A DNA stretch of 43,358 nucleotides from Desulfobacula sp. (GCA_021647625.1 JAKIUJ010000008.1:1-43358), one strand, 5' to 3'. Positions 16,904-26,220 are shown, counted from the first letter of the stretch. The notes: a model not told the origin generated them from the letters alone. Numbers and translations are program-made.

Positions 16904-17367
16904 AATCGTTGCTCAAGTTCCAGTAAATATTTTTTCACTTCAAGACCACCGCCAAAACCGGTCAGGCTACCGTTCTTACCAATAACACGATGACAGGGAA
17001 TAATGATGGATATGGGATTTTTCCCGTTTGCCATGCCAACTGCTCTTGAGGCATTGGGGTTTCCAATTTTTTCGGCCAGCTCTCCGTAAGAGATGGTTTG
17101 ACCATAGGGAATTATCACCAATTCTTGCCACACCTGTTTTTGAAACGCTGTCCCCATTGGGTTCAATTCAAGACAAAAATGTTTTCTTTGCCCTTTAAAA
17201 TATTCTTTAAGCTGTAATTGTGCATCCAAAAATTTGTCTGGAGCCAGAATCCAGTCTTTTGCAGGTTCAACCCTTGTTTTACCAATGGGGAAATGAAGGC
17301 TCTCAAGTTTATCGTGTCCGGCCAGCAATAGCTTGCCGGCATTGGATTCAACATAGCAATAATACAT
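16900..17367 (-). CDS. ogt: methylated-DNA-[protein]-cysteine S-methyltransferase
   Basis: Repairs O6-alkylguanine in DNA by irreversible transfer of the alkyl group to an active-site cysteine. The 155-residue protein has the signature IIIPCHRVIG with Cys 125, the Arg-finger segment NASRAVGMANGKNP, and the C-terminal GSLTGFGGGLEVKKYLLELE helix. Length matches Ogt/MGMT proteins without an Ada regulatory domain. The ATG directly follows the stop codon of the upstream DUF945 gene and the 3' end overlaps the MBL gene, so it is embedded in an operon of otherwise unrelated functions. Confidence 0.95.
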   Translation of the reverse strand: MYYCYVESNAGKLLLAGHDKLESLHFPIGKTRVEPAKDWILAPDKFLDAQLQLKEYFKGQRKHFCLELNPMGTAFQKQVWQELVIIPYGQTISYGELAEKIGNPNASRAVGMANGKNPISIIIPCHRVIGKNGSLTGFGGGLEVKKYLLELEQRF

Positions 17368-18690
17368 CTATTCCAATATCACCTCTTTCTGATTTAAAAA
17401 CAATTTACCGTCCCTTATCCGGGCTCTGTGCACCAAATTTTCACCTTGGGTGATAAACAAACCCGTCTGCATGCCGGGAATCAAAGGGTACAACAATCCT
17501 TTTTGATAACCAACCAGAGTATAGGGTATCTGAATATCAGACTTCAATGAAAAAATATCCATTGCATACGATGGGTTCATTAAAAGGGGGAGAAAACCGG
17601 AAAGGGTCATTGTTTTTTTCAGGCCCAAAACCATATTTGCCTTGATTTCTCCCTGGGGTATTTGTGCGTGAAAATCTGAAAGACTCACTTCAAGTCCTTG
17701 TCTCAAAAATGTTTCCATGTTCTCGATCATTTCACGCCCAAGTCGCTTAGTCTGGCTCTGTACTTCTTTTGCAACGGCATGCGGATCATCTTTTAAGACA
17801 AGCACTTTTTCCATTAATCGGGCATTCATTTGAGTATTCAAAACAACCAGTTCTTCAAATCCCTTTGCATCAAGATGCTTGATACCAAATTGGATGGCTG
17901 CATTTTTAATATCCATTGGACTGGATTCAAACTGATCCATTCCCAATGTTACCCCGATGGAGACCGTTGATGGCTCTTTTTGATAGCCAAGAGAATATTC
18001 CGTGGTGAAATTTTTAATTTCAAAAAAATGACTGCCGTCATCTGATATGATTGAATCTACTGAGAATGATGCGGTACCACTCCAGATCCCTTTCGAGACT
18101 TTGTCCATTTGGGTGGCAAAGCGAACATTGGTCAGGTGCTGTTTTCCAAAAACAATCCCTTCCCAGCTTAGCTGACAAATGATTTGTTTTAATTTTTTTA
18201 TAAATTTAAGATTTAAAATACCCGGTTTTATCTGGATTGCATTTTCTCCTTTTTTAATGGAAAAAGATGCCAGCTCAATCTTTGATCCAATATCCCCAAA
18301 AAGACTATACACCGTTTTGATGGTGACAGGATTCTCACCATTAAAATTCTGGTTTTGGAAATTTTTGAACCAATTGTTTTTCTCCAGACTAGTTGATGAA
18401 ACAGTTTTTGAATAGCCGTGATCAACATGATCAAGCAAGATCAATTCTTCTATGCCCAGAACATCTTTAAACGTTCCCAGATGCAGTTTCCACTCTATGG
18501 TTGAATCAGAATATCTCCTGTCATACTCCTGTATTTCAATGACTGCCTTTTGCCCTGAATCGGCATAGGCCAAATTGATATCATCAACCGTTTGCCTGAT
18601 AACCCGCTCCAAAACAATGCCCTTAAAAAATGGAAACCCCACACCTGCAAGGATCAAAAGCAACCCAAGAACTGCAAACCCTTTTTTCAC
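17368..18690 (-). CDS. membrane-anchored DUF945 (YdgA-like) protein
   Basis: I chose GTG at 18690 (440 residues): AGAGGACAATAGG precedes it and the tautomerase stop is 1 bp away, whereas an earlier start at 18774 would lie deep inside the tautomerase gene. One N-terminal transmembrane segment (about 3-25, GFAVLGLLLILAGVGFPFFKG) is followed by a long soluble beta-rich region. Features such as YDRRYSDSTIEW and repeated short strands match the DUF945/YdgA family of envelope proteins of unknown biochemical role. It is probably a type II-oriented periplasmic protein. Family assignment is by recognition and moderately sure. Confidence 0.75.
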   Translation of the reverse strand: MKKGFAVLGLLLILAGVGFPFFKGIVLERVIRQTVDDINLAYADSGQKAVIEIQEYDRRYSDSTIEWKLHLGTFKDVLGIEELILLDHVDHGYSKTVSSTSLEKNNWFKNFQNQNFNGENPVTIKTVYSLFGDIGSKIELASFSIKKGENAIQIKPGILNLKFIKKLKQIICQLSWEGIVFGKQHLTNVRFATQMDKVSKGIWSGTASFSVDSIISDDGSHFFEIKNFTTEYSLGYQKEPSTVSIGVTLGMDQFESSPMDIKNAAIQFGIKHLDAKGFEELVVLNTQMNARLMEKVLVLKDDPHAVAKEVQSQTKRLGREMIENMETFLRQGLEVSLSDFHAQIPQGEIKANMVLGLKKTMTLSGFLPLLMNPSYAMDIFSLKSDIQIPYTLVGYQKGLLYPLIPGMQTGLFITQGENLVHRARIRDGKLFLNQKEVILE

Positions 18691-18691
18691 C

Positions 18692-18898
18692 CTATTGTCC
18701 TCTTTGTCTTCTCGCTGTAATCGATGCTCCACCGATCCCCCAATTATCAGTATCGACCTCGTCAATAACCACAACCGTTGTTGCAGGATTTTTGTTCAAG
18801 ACGTCTGATAAAAGAGTTGTCACACCTTCGATTAGCTGCGTTTTTTGGCCGGAACTTACATTACCTTCTTTGGTAATCTTTATATTTACGAATGGCAT
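18692..18898 (-). CDS. 4-oxalocrotonate tautomerase family protein
   Basis: A 68-residue tautomerase. After removal of Met the catalytic Pro1 is exposed (PFVNIKITKEG). The body has VTTLLSDVLNKNP and DEVDTDNWGIGGASI, typical for small 4-OT proteins, and ends ARRQRGQ. The start at 18898 is supported by AAGGGGG upstream and by the Pro1 requirement; the longer frame to 19012 runs into a mobile element. It is the first gene of the operon tautomerase-DUF945-ogt-MBL. Substrate unknown. Confidence 0.9.
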   Translation of the reverse strand: MPFVNIKITKEGNVSSGQKTQLIEGVTTLLSDVLNKNPATTVVVIDEVDTDNWGIGGASITARRQRGQ

Positions 18899-18985
18899 CT
18901 TTGGCCCCCTTATTGTTACAAATATACATATAGAAAAAATCATACCATCTTTAATAGAACATTTCGATACAATAAAACAAAAAGG

Positions 18986-19130
18986 CAGGGTAAACGCATT
19001 TAAACTTGGCATGAATTTTAATCCTTTGTTTTACAGGTGCTTATGCAAAACGAGATTTTTATTTGCGTTTACCTTCAGACCGTAACTACCTGAAATCATT
19101 AATATGGAAAAGTTACATGCGTTAGCCCTG
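18986..19130. mobile_element. 145-bp TIR-bounded mini-element, copy 2 (MITE-like)
   Basis: Second copy of the element at 8069-8214. Left end CAGGGTAAACGCATTTAAAC; right end read on the other strand CAGGGCTAACGCATGTAACT. Here the flanks look like a near-perfect target duplication: ACAAAAAGG on the left and ACAAAAAAGG on the right. It lies 87 bp upstream of the tautomerase start, so the element may carry or disturb that operon's promoter. The remaining 100 bp up to the IS at 19231 show nothing recognisable. Confidence 0.75.
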
Positions 19131-19230
19131 ACAAAAAAGGTAACTTCTCAATTGTAATAGTGCAAATTTTTTTCTTAATACCCCAATATATTTCGTAGAC
19201 TTTATCAGTGCAATTGTCCATTCTTTTGCC

Positions 19231-20400
19231 CAGCAATTCTCGGTGACAAATAATTAACACGCCCTATACAGCTATGAATTTTTTGATGTGGTATTAAGGG
19301 ATCGTTAAGAAATAACTTCACATAATTTGTCTGCAAAAGTCCCAAAGGGACTGGACATTTTCCATACAAAATGTGAACTAATTTTTGAGCCGACCCTAAG
19401 GATTGGTTTCCATGACCCGTTCCGGTCTACTCGCCTTACATTCGCTGGTTGGATAGTTTGACAGGATCTAAGCTTGCTGTACTAAACAGCAAAAACTGCG
19501 GGCAGGTGTGTCCTCAAACAGTTGTAAGCAAAAAGCAAAACGGCTGTTTTGAATATAAACCATCACCTGTGATAATTGCTTTTAGTTTAGGGTGAGCTTT
19601 TTTTATTTTTGACAGAATCCTTTTGCCGGCATTGATTTCACAATCTTGCTTTGTTGAACCGTCTTTGTTCTGAATCGGCTCCGGTGCAAGCAGTAATACC
19701 TGTTTCATATCCGGATGAACGATAACTGCTTGTAAAATTTGATGATGATACCTGATTTTTCCTTTTGATTGCTTTGTGAGGCATCCGGGACAGCAGATTT
19801 TTTTAGAAGAAAAATATTGTGAGCCATCGATTGGGATAAGATACCTGCCATCGAGAAATTGATAGTGTTCAAGATATTTATTGCTTTGAAGCTGATGCAG
19901 GTAATCTGAAAAAATCACTTCCAGTTTATTTAATGGTGCCTGGTCCAGAACATCTCGAAACTGAGTGTCCTTGGGAATAGATTCGATGCTAAACATGGTT
20001 TTTAAATTGTTACAATTACAGCCTTTTTGCAATCTGCGTTGAAATGTAAGTAGCGAAGGTTCCTGGAAATACATCATCGCAAAACCGGTCATGAAAAAAT
20101 CATGCAATCTGTATTCTGTCTTGTCAGCATCACGGGCGTCTTCGACTTGAAGAAATCGTTTTGATAACATTTTTCTCAGACCCGAAAAGCCCAGGTGTTT
20201 TTTAATATGCACTGGAATTTGCCTTGTTGTATTGTAACATGTTGAAAATATACAATATTTTTAAAGCAAAGTCTAGATTTATTATTTCCATAATATCAAA
20301 CACTTACGCAATATGTCGAAACAACACTGCGAAAAAAAGATTTAACTTCCCATGGAAACCTTACTTAGCTCTGAAAAAAAATAGTCACCGAGAATTGCTG
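19231..20400. mobile_element. insertion sequence with 17-bp perfect terminal inverted repeats
   Basis: CAGCAATTCTCGGTGAC at 19231-19247 recurs as its exact reverse complement at 20384-20400, bracketing a broken DDE transposase on the - strand. I take these as the IS ends, giving about 1170 bp. No clear target duplication is visible outside them. Between 19247 and the truncated transposase end at 19514 the sequence does not read as the missing transposase C-terminus in the frame I checked, so part of the element seems replaced or deleted. It ends 109 bp before the giant exported protein gene. Confidence 0.7.
19514..20212 (-). pseudogene. IS transposase (DDE/IS4-like), C-terminally truncated
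   Basis: A 232-residue remainder of a DDE transposase. Two acidic residues of the triad are visible, in FLDGRYLIPIDGSQYFSS and AIITGDGLYSKQPF, along with a CPGCL zinc-like pair. The frame then runs into unrelated residues (CFLLTTV) and stops, so the part that should carry the third acidic residue is missing. The 5' end uses GTG at 20212, but the original start is uncertain. It lies inside the 17-bp terminal repeats described above. Family assignment to the IS4 group is tentative. Confidence 0.75.
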
Positions 20401-20433
20401 ATGAATGCAGTATATTCATGGTTTACAAAAGTA

Positions 20434-20462
20434 TTGTACTTTATATTTTGGTTCTATATATT
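20434..20462 (+). promoter_or_regulatory. possible promoter of the giant exported protein gene
   Basis: TTGTAC (20434-20439), 17-nt spacer, TATATT (20457-20462), 46 bp before the start codon and just outside the IS right end. The region is very AT-rich, so chance matches are likely. Confidence 0.3.
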
Positions 20463-20508
20463 CAATTTTCAGATTTGTTTACAATATTATAATCAAGGAT
20501 TTTGAATT

Positions 20509-23500
20509 ATGAAAAAATTTGTCCTGTTGTCATGTGCCCTTCTTTTTATACCTGCCTTTTCTTATGCCGCAATCATAGGAAAGGTTATGGTTCCTGATAA
20601 TCTTCTCAAATGGGAACGACAAAAGGATATGGATGAATATTTTAAAGGCAAGCCTGTTCTGATTTACAGCTCAGAGGGACAGGAAGTGTTTATTGATCTG
20701 CCGGATAAAGGATTTGAAGTTAAAAAAGGTGCAATCACTGATACCATAATCCAAAAATTGAAAGAAGCACATCCAGATCGTATGGATGATATCAAAACTC
20801 TGAATTTTGGTGGAAGGACCTGGTATGGCATAGGAGAAGAAGATGATGGTGCGGTCTTTTACACAGGATTTATAAGTTCAGGATTAACCATATATCCTGT
20901 TGATATTGCAATTGAATCCCCGGGGATCATTCCTGAATCAATTAAGAATTTTTTATCTAAAATTCAAATCCAAAAATTTGTCCGGGACTCCAAAGCTGCT
21001 CCATTGATTTCAAAAGGCAATAAATATCTCAGCCAGAAAGAATATTCAAAAGCCATAAAAGTCTATGATCAGGCAATTGAAATAGACCCCATGAGCCCTG
21101 AGGCCTATTATTTCAGAGGGATTTGCCACAAAAATATGAAAAATTATTTTGATGCAAGGCTTGATCTGGAAGTGGCCATGTTAATGAAAGAAAGTGCTGA
21201 TTTGAAACAAAGTGCTGAATTTATGGTTGAAGCGGCTGATATTGAAATGGCAGCTCAAGATTTTGACAAAGCAGAATCATGGCTGTCAAAGGCTCTAAAG
21301 ATAAATCCGGAGCATGATGGGGCTTATCAATCCCTGGGTCGGGTATACTTTGCTTCAGGCGAACTTGATAAGTCTGCAAATGCATATAAAAAAGCACTCA
21401 GGTTAAATCCATTCATTCATGGGGCAGGAACAGGTCAGAAACAAATTCAAGAAGATAAGAAAAAAAATGTCATTGCTGCCAATGAAACAAAAAGCCTGGA
21501 ATCCTTCCGGAAATTGCCCCCCCTGCCACCCCTTTCCACCATACTCACAACTGCCAAAGCTTCAGTGGTTGTACCAAAGCTTGATCCGGCTGACTTCAGC
21601 AAATTGCAATATCTTGGGGCAGTCTCAGCCGTAAAAAAAGCCATGGAAGATCTCATAGGCCCCATGAAACCTGAAGTGAATACTGAATTTCAAGCCCAAT
21701 GGGCAGCTATTTATGACTATCCGGCAGATGAGTGTGTTACCTACCTGAACAAAGCAGCCCCGATTCTGGGAGAGATTCTTTCTTTGCGGGCATCAATGAT
21801 GAAAGTTATCCAAAGCTATGATAACTTTTTTAACCAGGCACAGATGGCCAATTTTGTGGGCAATCCTGAAGCCTCCCACGAGCTTATGAGACGGGCAGGC
21901 CAAAGTGCGGCCCTGTTAAAAGCTCTTGAGCGCAGGACAGGAGAGGCAGTTAAAGAATTTGCTGCCCTGGGGGACTTGCCAGATGTTGAAAAAATCAAAG
22001 CTGCAACAGCACAAAGCTATTCCAGATCCAAAAATCTCTTAAAAGCACTTGTAAATCCGCCGGAGCTGTCCGGGGAATATGAACCTGCTCTGTATCAGAC
22101 TGTCCAGGATCCATTTTATGGAGGCAGTGTCCAGGATCATAATTCCATTCGTACAGAAAAGGATGAGGATTATGATTCCATTACCTATTTTCAACCTTTA
22201 AAGACTATGGGGGACAACCTGATTGTCATGTATGTCTGTGAGACAGACAATGAAGGGGATAAAAGTTCCTGGCTGGAATTGTTTGAAAAAAGAGATGATG
22301 GATCTTTTGTTACTTACCCCAGTGAACAGAACAAAGTAGTTTATACTTTGACAGAAGATGGATTTACAAAGCATGAATATATGTTCAGTCCAAAAAATAT
22401 TATCGATGATGAAGAGAAACTTTTTCGCAATATAGCCAAACAGATATCAAAAGGCAAAGTGCCTGATATTGAGCTTTATTACTCGGTAAGATCCAGAACC
22501 TTTTATGCTAACCATGTTCAGTATCAAAAGCCCCCCACAGACAATGAGTTTAACTGGAAAAAATGGGAAAAAAATTTAAAAAAACATCAAAAACTTTTTC
22601 TTGAGGAGTTCCAGGAAGATCGCCTTGTTTTTGAAACCTTAGCCCAAAAACTTGCCTTGCCAGAGCCTGTACCTGCTGAAAATATTTTCTGGGTGCTGGA
22701 TCGAATGGAACAAGTAAATGAAAATCCGTCCCAAAAGGGCCGATCCTCTATTTTCAGCGGAAAAGTGGATGCAGCTTACCAGGAAATGATGAAAAGAAAT
22801 GATGGCTTTAGTCCAAGACCCATGAGGCTTGGATCCATGACAATTGATATTTCTGATTCAGAAATTAATAGTATTGACAAGCAAATTGTTTTTGATGACA
22901 GCACCCGGGACAAAATAGTCAGGGACTCCATTACCATTAAATATGATCTCCTGTGGGGAATGCCGACACCCGTCATTGCCCAGGCCGGGGGGAATCTGAG
23001 CTTCAATCTTAATGCGAAACGAAAAGTTTCAGCACCCAATGAGACTTTGTTGATACCCTCCCGTTTTACTGACATGACAGCAGTTCTGAAACCGGGTATT
23101 GTGGATGAAAATGGAAAATATATGGGGGGGTATGCAGGAGATAGTGTCAGTTTGAATTTGCTGGATCAATATCAAACCTCTGGTAGACGTAATGTGAGCC
23201 AGAAAAGTGTATTAAAGTTTCCAATAGAAAATTTTTCTTCACAGGCTGTTGTGATTGATTTCCATTGCACATTTTTCCACGATAGAGATTTATATATGTA
23301 TTCAGGAGCTGGACTGAAGCTTTACTATAAAAGAAAAATCATGACTCTGGATGAAGCTGCTGCTTTAAGTGAGCAAATGGGAGAGGATCTTGAACTTGTT
23401 GCACAAAAAAAACAGGTAGCAAAAGATAAAAAGAAAAAAAATGACCAGGCTGTTAAACAGCATGCCAAAGCCAGGATAGGAGATCTAAAGGAATCCATGG

Positions 23501-25506
23501 ATTTTCACGCAGCTAATATTAAATATGAAAATCTAAGAGCAACAAAATATGCACAGGAATTGGAAAAGGAACTTACAGCTTTAAAAAAAATGGGCCGGTC
23601 TCCAACACAGGATCAACAAAAACGCATTGCAGCATTGCGATTCATTATTATCACTGCACAATCCAATGTGATTTCAGAACAAGATAAGATAAGAGAGCTT
23701 AAAACCGGCACGTACAAGCGCAGTGAAACCCCGTTTGACACCATGGCCCGCATTCAGTTCAGGCAGAATATTGAAAAGAATATTAGAAGAATTGAAACCC
23801 TTGAGAGTCAGGAAGAACTGGCGGAAAAATATATTGAATTTCTGCCAAAAGCGGACCGGGCTCAAGCAAAGAAAACTCTTCAAAAAATCAGGGATGAATC
23901 TCCAGATGATATTAAAAAGTTTTTAAAACTCAATGCTGCCTTAAAAAAGAAATGGCATGGAAGAGAAGGAGCAAAAATTGCTAAAATGGATGAAGATCTG
24001 GCCTGGAAAGACGCACAAGTCAGTGCTATTGAGAACATTAAAATGGGAGCTGACGTCGGCATGCTTGCCTGTAGTATGATGGGCGGCCCCCAGGCCATAG
24101 CCCTGACTTATCAATTTGCCACAGGATGGGCTGAAAAAGATCTTTTCAATGGAGTCAAGCAGTCGGTCTCCATGTACTCCGATGCAGTTGACATTGCCTG
24201 GAGTACCTATGATGGTTATTGCCAGGACGGATGGTATGGAGCTGCAAAGGCAGGCGGTTTTTCTCTTCTCATGAACAAAGGTTTGCCTTTTCTTGTGGGT
24301 AAGATGGGTAAAGGCGACGTAGACTTACCTGGTTCAAAAATTGGTAAAGCTTCTGATTCCATTTCTAATGCTGCCAAAAAAGTTGATGTTATTAAACCCA
24401 GGATGGCAGTTGGTAAACCAAAGAGTAAAATTACCATATCAAAAGTGGATGATGTCAAATTGTATAAAGCTGAGCTTGAAACAGCAGAAAATCAGGTTAA
24501 AGGATTTGTCACTGATTATCATAACTGGAAAAAAGGAATCAAAAAAGGTCTGCCTGAAGATGACATTAAACAGCTTCATAAAAAAGTAATTGCTTCAACC
24601 TCAGCCATTAACGCAAATCCAACTGCCAAAGGATATTTAAAATATAAGGCTCCGAAAGCCACGGGACGGTTCTTTGATAAATCTCTTGATCAGATCCACA
24701 GCAAGGCAAGACAGCAATATTACAAGGCTATGAAAGATGCAGGATACAGTGATCATGAAATTTTTGCCATCCGGAATGCGGCAAGTTCCGGGTCCACAGG
24801 TATGGATTTTGACCAGGCCTTAAAAGAACAGCCCGATTATATTCCCTTTAAAAATAAAGACGGCTCTATGTCCATGCGAAGAAATATCTGGCTGACTAAA
24901 AATGGTAAACCTGCATCCCGCCATCAATGGCAGATGGATGCTCAGGATGCCTGGAATGATGCATATAAGAAGGCCTCAAATGGCCACAGCGCACCAAAAG
25001 CCTGGGAAAATATGACATCAAGCGTTGATCCTGAAGCCTATAAACAGATGTCTATGCTCAATATTAAAAAAGATCTGTCCAATGTGGGTGAAATTATGGA
25101 TAATCTTGATCCAAAATGGGTGAGACAAACCTCTGATGTCACATTGTTCAAGGCAGGAGAAATGCTCAAGGATAAAAATCTGTCACGGCTTGCAGGTGTC
25201 AGGGAAGCATGCAGGGGAACAGCCAAGGATCTTGATGGAAAGTTTTTACCGTTTATTAATACAAAACTATCAAAATTAAAACAGATTGACGCATCAAAAT
25301 TAACAGCTTCAGACAAACACAATATCAAGCGGCTGGAATCTGCTCTGGATCGGTTTACAAAAGTAAAAAATGGGTTTGATGCCATTGGAAAGGCAGATAT
25401 TCCACCAACACAATGGGATGATACCATAAAAAAAACCACAGGTGGTAAGGGGATTATGCAGACGATTCAGGATCTTTCAGATCTTACGCAATCGCTTTTT
25501 ATGTAA
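20509..25506 (+). CDS. giant exported TPR protein of unknown function (1665 aa)
   Basis: I do not recognise this gene as a whole. A Sec signal peptide (residues 1-20, MKKFVLLSCALLFIPAFSYA) precedes a short domain (about 21-155), then about four TPR-like repeats at 165-303, e.g. NKYLSQKEYSKAIKVYDQAIEIDP and GRVYFASGELDKSANAYKKALRLNP, written here in pieces of each repeat. Residues about 330-940 are mixed and unassigned. Residues about 945-1060 are Lys/Glu-rich and likely coiled coil (KKQVAKDKKKKNDQAVKQ). A Gly/Ala-rich hydrophobic stretch lies at about 1180-1265, followed by a 400-residue charged helical C-terminus. The ATG has AAGGA 9 nt upstream. Neighbours are IS and gene remnants, suggesting acquired DNA. 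A multidomain secreted effector or surface protein is possible, but no catalytic motif or adjacent immunity-like gene was found. Confidence 0.85.
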   Translation: MKKFVLLSCALLFIPAFSYAAIIGKVMVPDNLLKWERQKDMDEYFKGKPVLIYSSEGQEVFIDLPDKGFEVKKGAITDTIIQKLKEAHPDRMDDIKTLNFGGRTWYGIGEEDDGAVFYTGFISSGLTIYPVDIAIESPGIIPESIKNFLSKIQIQKFVRDSKAAPLISKGNKYLSQKEYSKAIKVYDQAIEIDPMSPEAYYFRGICHKNMKNYFDARLDLEVAMLMKESADLKQSAEFMVEAADIEMAAQDFDKAESWLSKALKINPEHDGAYQSLGRVYFASGELDKSANAYKKALRLNPFIHGAGTGQKQIQEDKKKNVIAANETKSLESFRKLPPLPPLSTILTTAKASVVVPKLDPADFSKLQYLGAVSAVKKAMEDLIGPMKPEVNTEFQAQWAAIYDYPADECVTYLNKAAPILGEILSLRASMMKVIQSYDNFFNQAQMANFVGNPEASHELMRRAGQSAALLKALERRTGEAVKEFAALGDLPDVEKIKAATAQSYSRSKNLLKALVNPPELSGEYEPALYQTVQDPFYGGSVQDHNSIRTEKDEDYDSITYFQPLKTMGDNLIVMYVCETDNEGDKSSWLELFEKRDDGSFVTYPSEQNKVVYTLTEDGFTKHEYMFSPKNIIDDEEKLFRNIAKQISKGKVPDIELYYSVRSRTFYANHVQYQKPPTDNEFNWKKWEKNLKKHQKLFLEEFQEDRLVFETLAQKLALPEPVPAENIFWVLDRMEQVNENPSQKGRSSIFSGKVDAAYQEMMKRNDGFSPRPMRLGSMTIDISDSEINSIDKQIVFDDSTRDKIVRDSITIKYDLLWGMPTPVIAQAGGNLSFNLNAKRKVSAPNETLLIPSRFTDMTAVLKPGIVDENGKYMGGYAGDSVSLNLLDQYQTSGRRNVSQKSVLKFPIENFSSQAVVIDFHCTFFHDRDLYMYSGAGLKLYYKRKIMTLDEAAALSEQMGEDLELVAQKKQVAKDKKKKNDQAVKQHAKARIGDLKESMDFHAANIKYENLRATKYAQELEKELTALKKMGRSPTQDQQKRIAALRFIIITAQSNVISEQDKIRELKTGTYKRSETPFDTMARIQFRQNIEKNIRRIETLESQEELAEKYIEFLPKADRAQAKKTLQKIRDESPDDIKKFLKLNAALKKKWHGREGAKIAKMDEDLAWKDAQVSAIENIKMGADVGMLACSMMGGPQAIALTYQFATGWAEKDLFNGVKQSVSMYSDAVDIAWSTYDGYCQDGWYGAAKAGGFSLLMNKGLPFLVGKMGKGDVDLPGSKIGKASDSISNAAKKVDVIKPRMAVGKPKSKITISKVDDVKLYKAELETAENQVKGFVTDYHNWKKGIKKGLPEDDIKQLHKKVIASTSAINANPTAKGYLKYKAPKATGRFFDKSLDQIHSKARQQYYKAMKDAGYSDHEIFAIRNAASSGSTGMDFDQALKEQPDYIPFKNKDGSMSMRRNIWLTKNGKPASRHQWQMDAQDAWNDAYKKASNGHSAPKAWENMTSSVDPEAYKQMSMLNIKKDLSNVGEIMDNLDPKWVRQTSDVTLFKAGEMLKDKNLSRLAGVREACRGTAKDLDGKFLPFINTKLSKLKQIDASKLTASDKHNIKRLESALDRFTKVKNGFDAIGKADIPPTQWDDTIKKTTGGKGIMQTIQDLSDLTQSLFM

Positions 25507-25545
25507 GAGGGGAAATTATGAATAAAGGCATCAGTTGAATTATAA

Positions 25546-25785
25546 GATCAAAAAAAAACTCGCTATGAACCAGAAGAAAAAAAGAAAGCTGTGATTTTTC
25601 ATCGAAACAATTCCAGCGGTCTTCGTGAATCATCATTTGCCATGATGATACCAACGAGTACGCTGAACAGCTGGAATAAGGCCTTTGATGATAATATGCA
25701 CCTCATCATTACTCCGGACAAAAGGGGCAAGACAGGCAAAGTGACACTGGATATGGTCAGAAAAATCAAATTTGGAAATATTTAA
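25546..25785 (+). pseudogene. remnant of helix-turn-helix transposase/leader protein
   Basis: The frame open from 25546 reads RYEPEEKKKAVIFHRNN then SGLRESSFAMMIPTSTLNSW, which matches the N-terminal HTH of transposase OrfA-type proteins (RY-E--K--AV ... IP-STL-SW). It continues with KAFDDNMHLIITPDKRGKTG and stops after about 79 codons. The only start-like codon is GTG at 25591, inside the HTH, and no Met or ribosome binding site precedes the fragment. It looks like a broken IS piece. The preceding 40 bp after the giant gene hold a good ribosome binding site (GAGGGGAAATT) and an ATG leading only to a 6-codon peptide. Confidence 0.55.
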
Positions 25786-25851
25786 CAGGATTTTTAAACA
25801 TGAAATCAACTGGAAAAAGTGTTACCCATTTTTTTTGATTTTTTTTGAAAA

Positions 25852-26190
25852 GTAATTGCACTATTAAAACAACTCAAAAAGAAAGTTCCCGGACATATTA
25901 TTAATGGTTCAATAAACAACAGAATACCCCACAATCTGAATGTCGGCTTCCCGGGAATAGACAGCGGCACCCTTTTAATCAGCCTTAATAAAATAGGTGT
26001 CTATGTTTCATCCGGCTCTTCATGCAGTGCAGGCAGTAAGGAGGCTTCACCAATCATTCAAGCACTTGGTGTCGATACAGATTATTACGGCACTATCCGG
26101 TTCAGTTTTGGGTTAAAAACCACAAAAAAGGATATTGACTATCTATTTAAATATCTGCCTGAGATCATAGAGCAAATAACGGATGAATAA
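25852..26190 (+). pseudogene. C-terminal remnant of cysteine desulfurase (NifS/IscS-like)
   Basis: There is no start codon, but the frame from 25852 to the stop at 26188-26190 reads about 112 residues of a class V aminotransferase C-terminus: RIPHNLNVGFPGIDSGTLL, then VYVSSGSSCSAGSKEASPII with the catalytic Cys loop, then TIRFSFGLKTTKKDIDYL. The N-terminal two-thirds, including the PLP lysine, are gone. An in-frame stop lies immediately upstream, so it cannot be translated as a full enzyme. It probably marks a deletion or recombination junction between the IS remnants and the CheY gene. Confidence 0.8.
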
Positions 26191-26220
26191 CAGAATTTAT
26201 AGAAGGAGAAAAATAAGGAA

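Noticed and set aside
18898-19012. Longer N-terminus for the tautomerase
   Set aside because: It would run into the mini-element and would bury the catalytic Pro1.
20224-20505. 93-residue + strand frame upstream of the giant gene
   Set aside because: It crosses the IS terminal repeat, is rich in residues encoded by AT-rich DNA, has no good ribosome binding site and resembles nothing.
20509-25785. Polymorphic toxin with a small immunity gene after it
   Set aside because: No toxin motif is recognisable in the C-terminus, and the next frame is an HTH transposase remnant, not an immunity-type protein.
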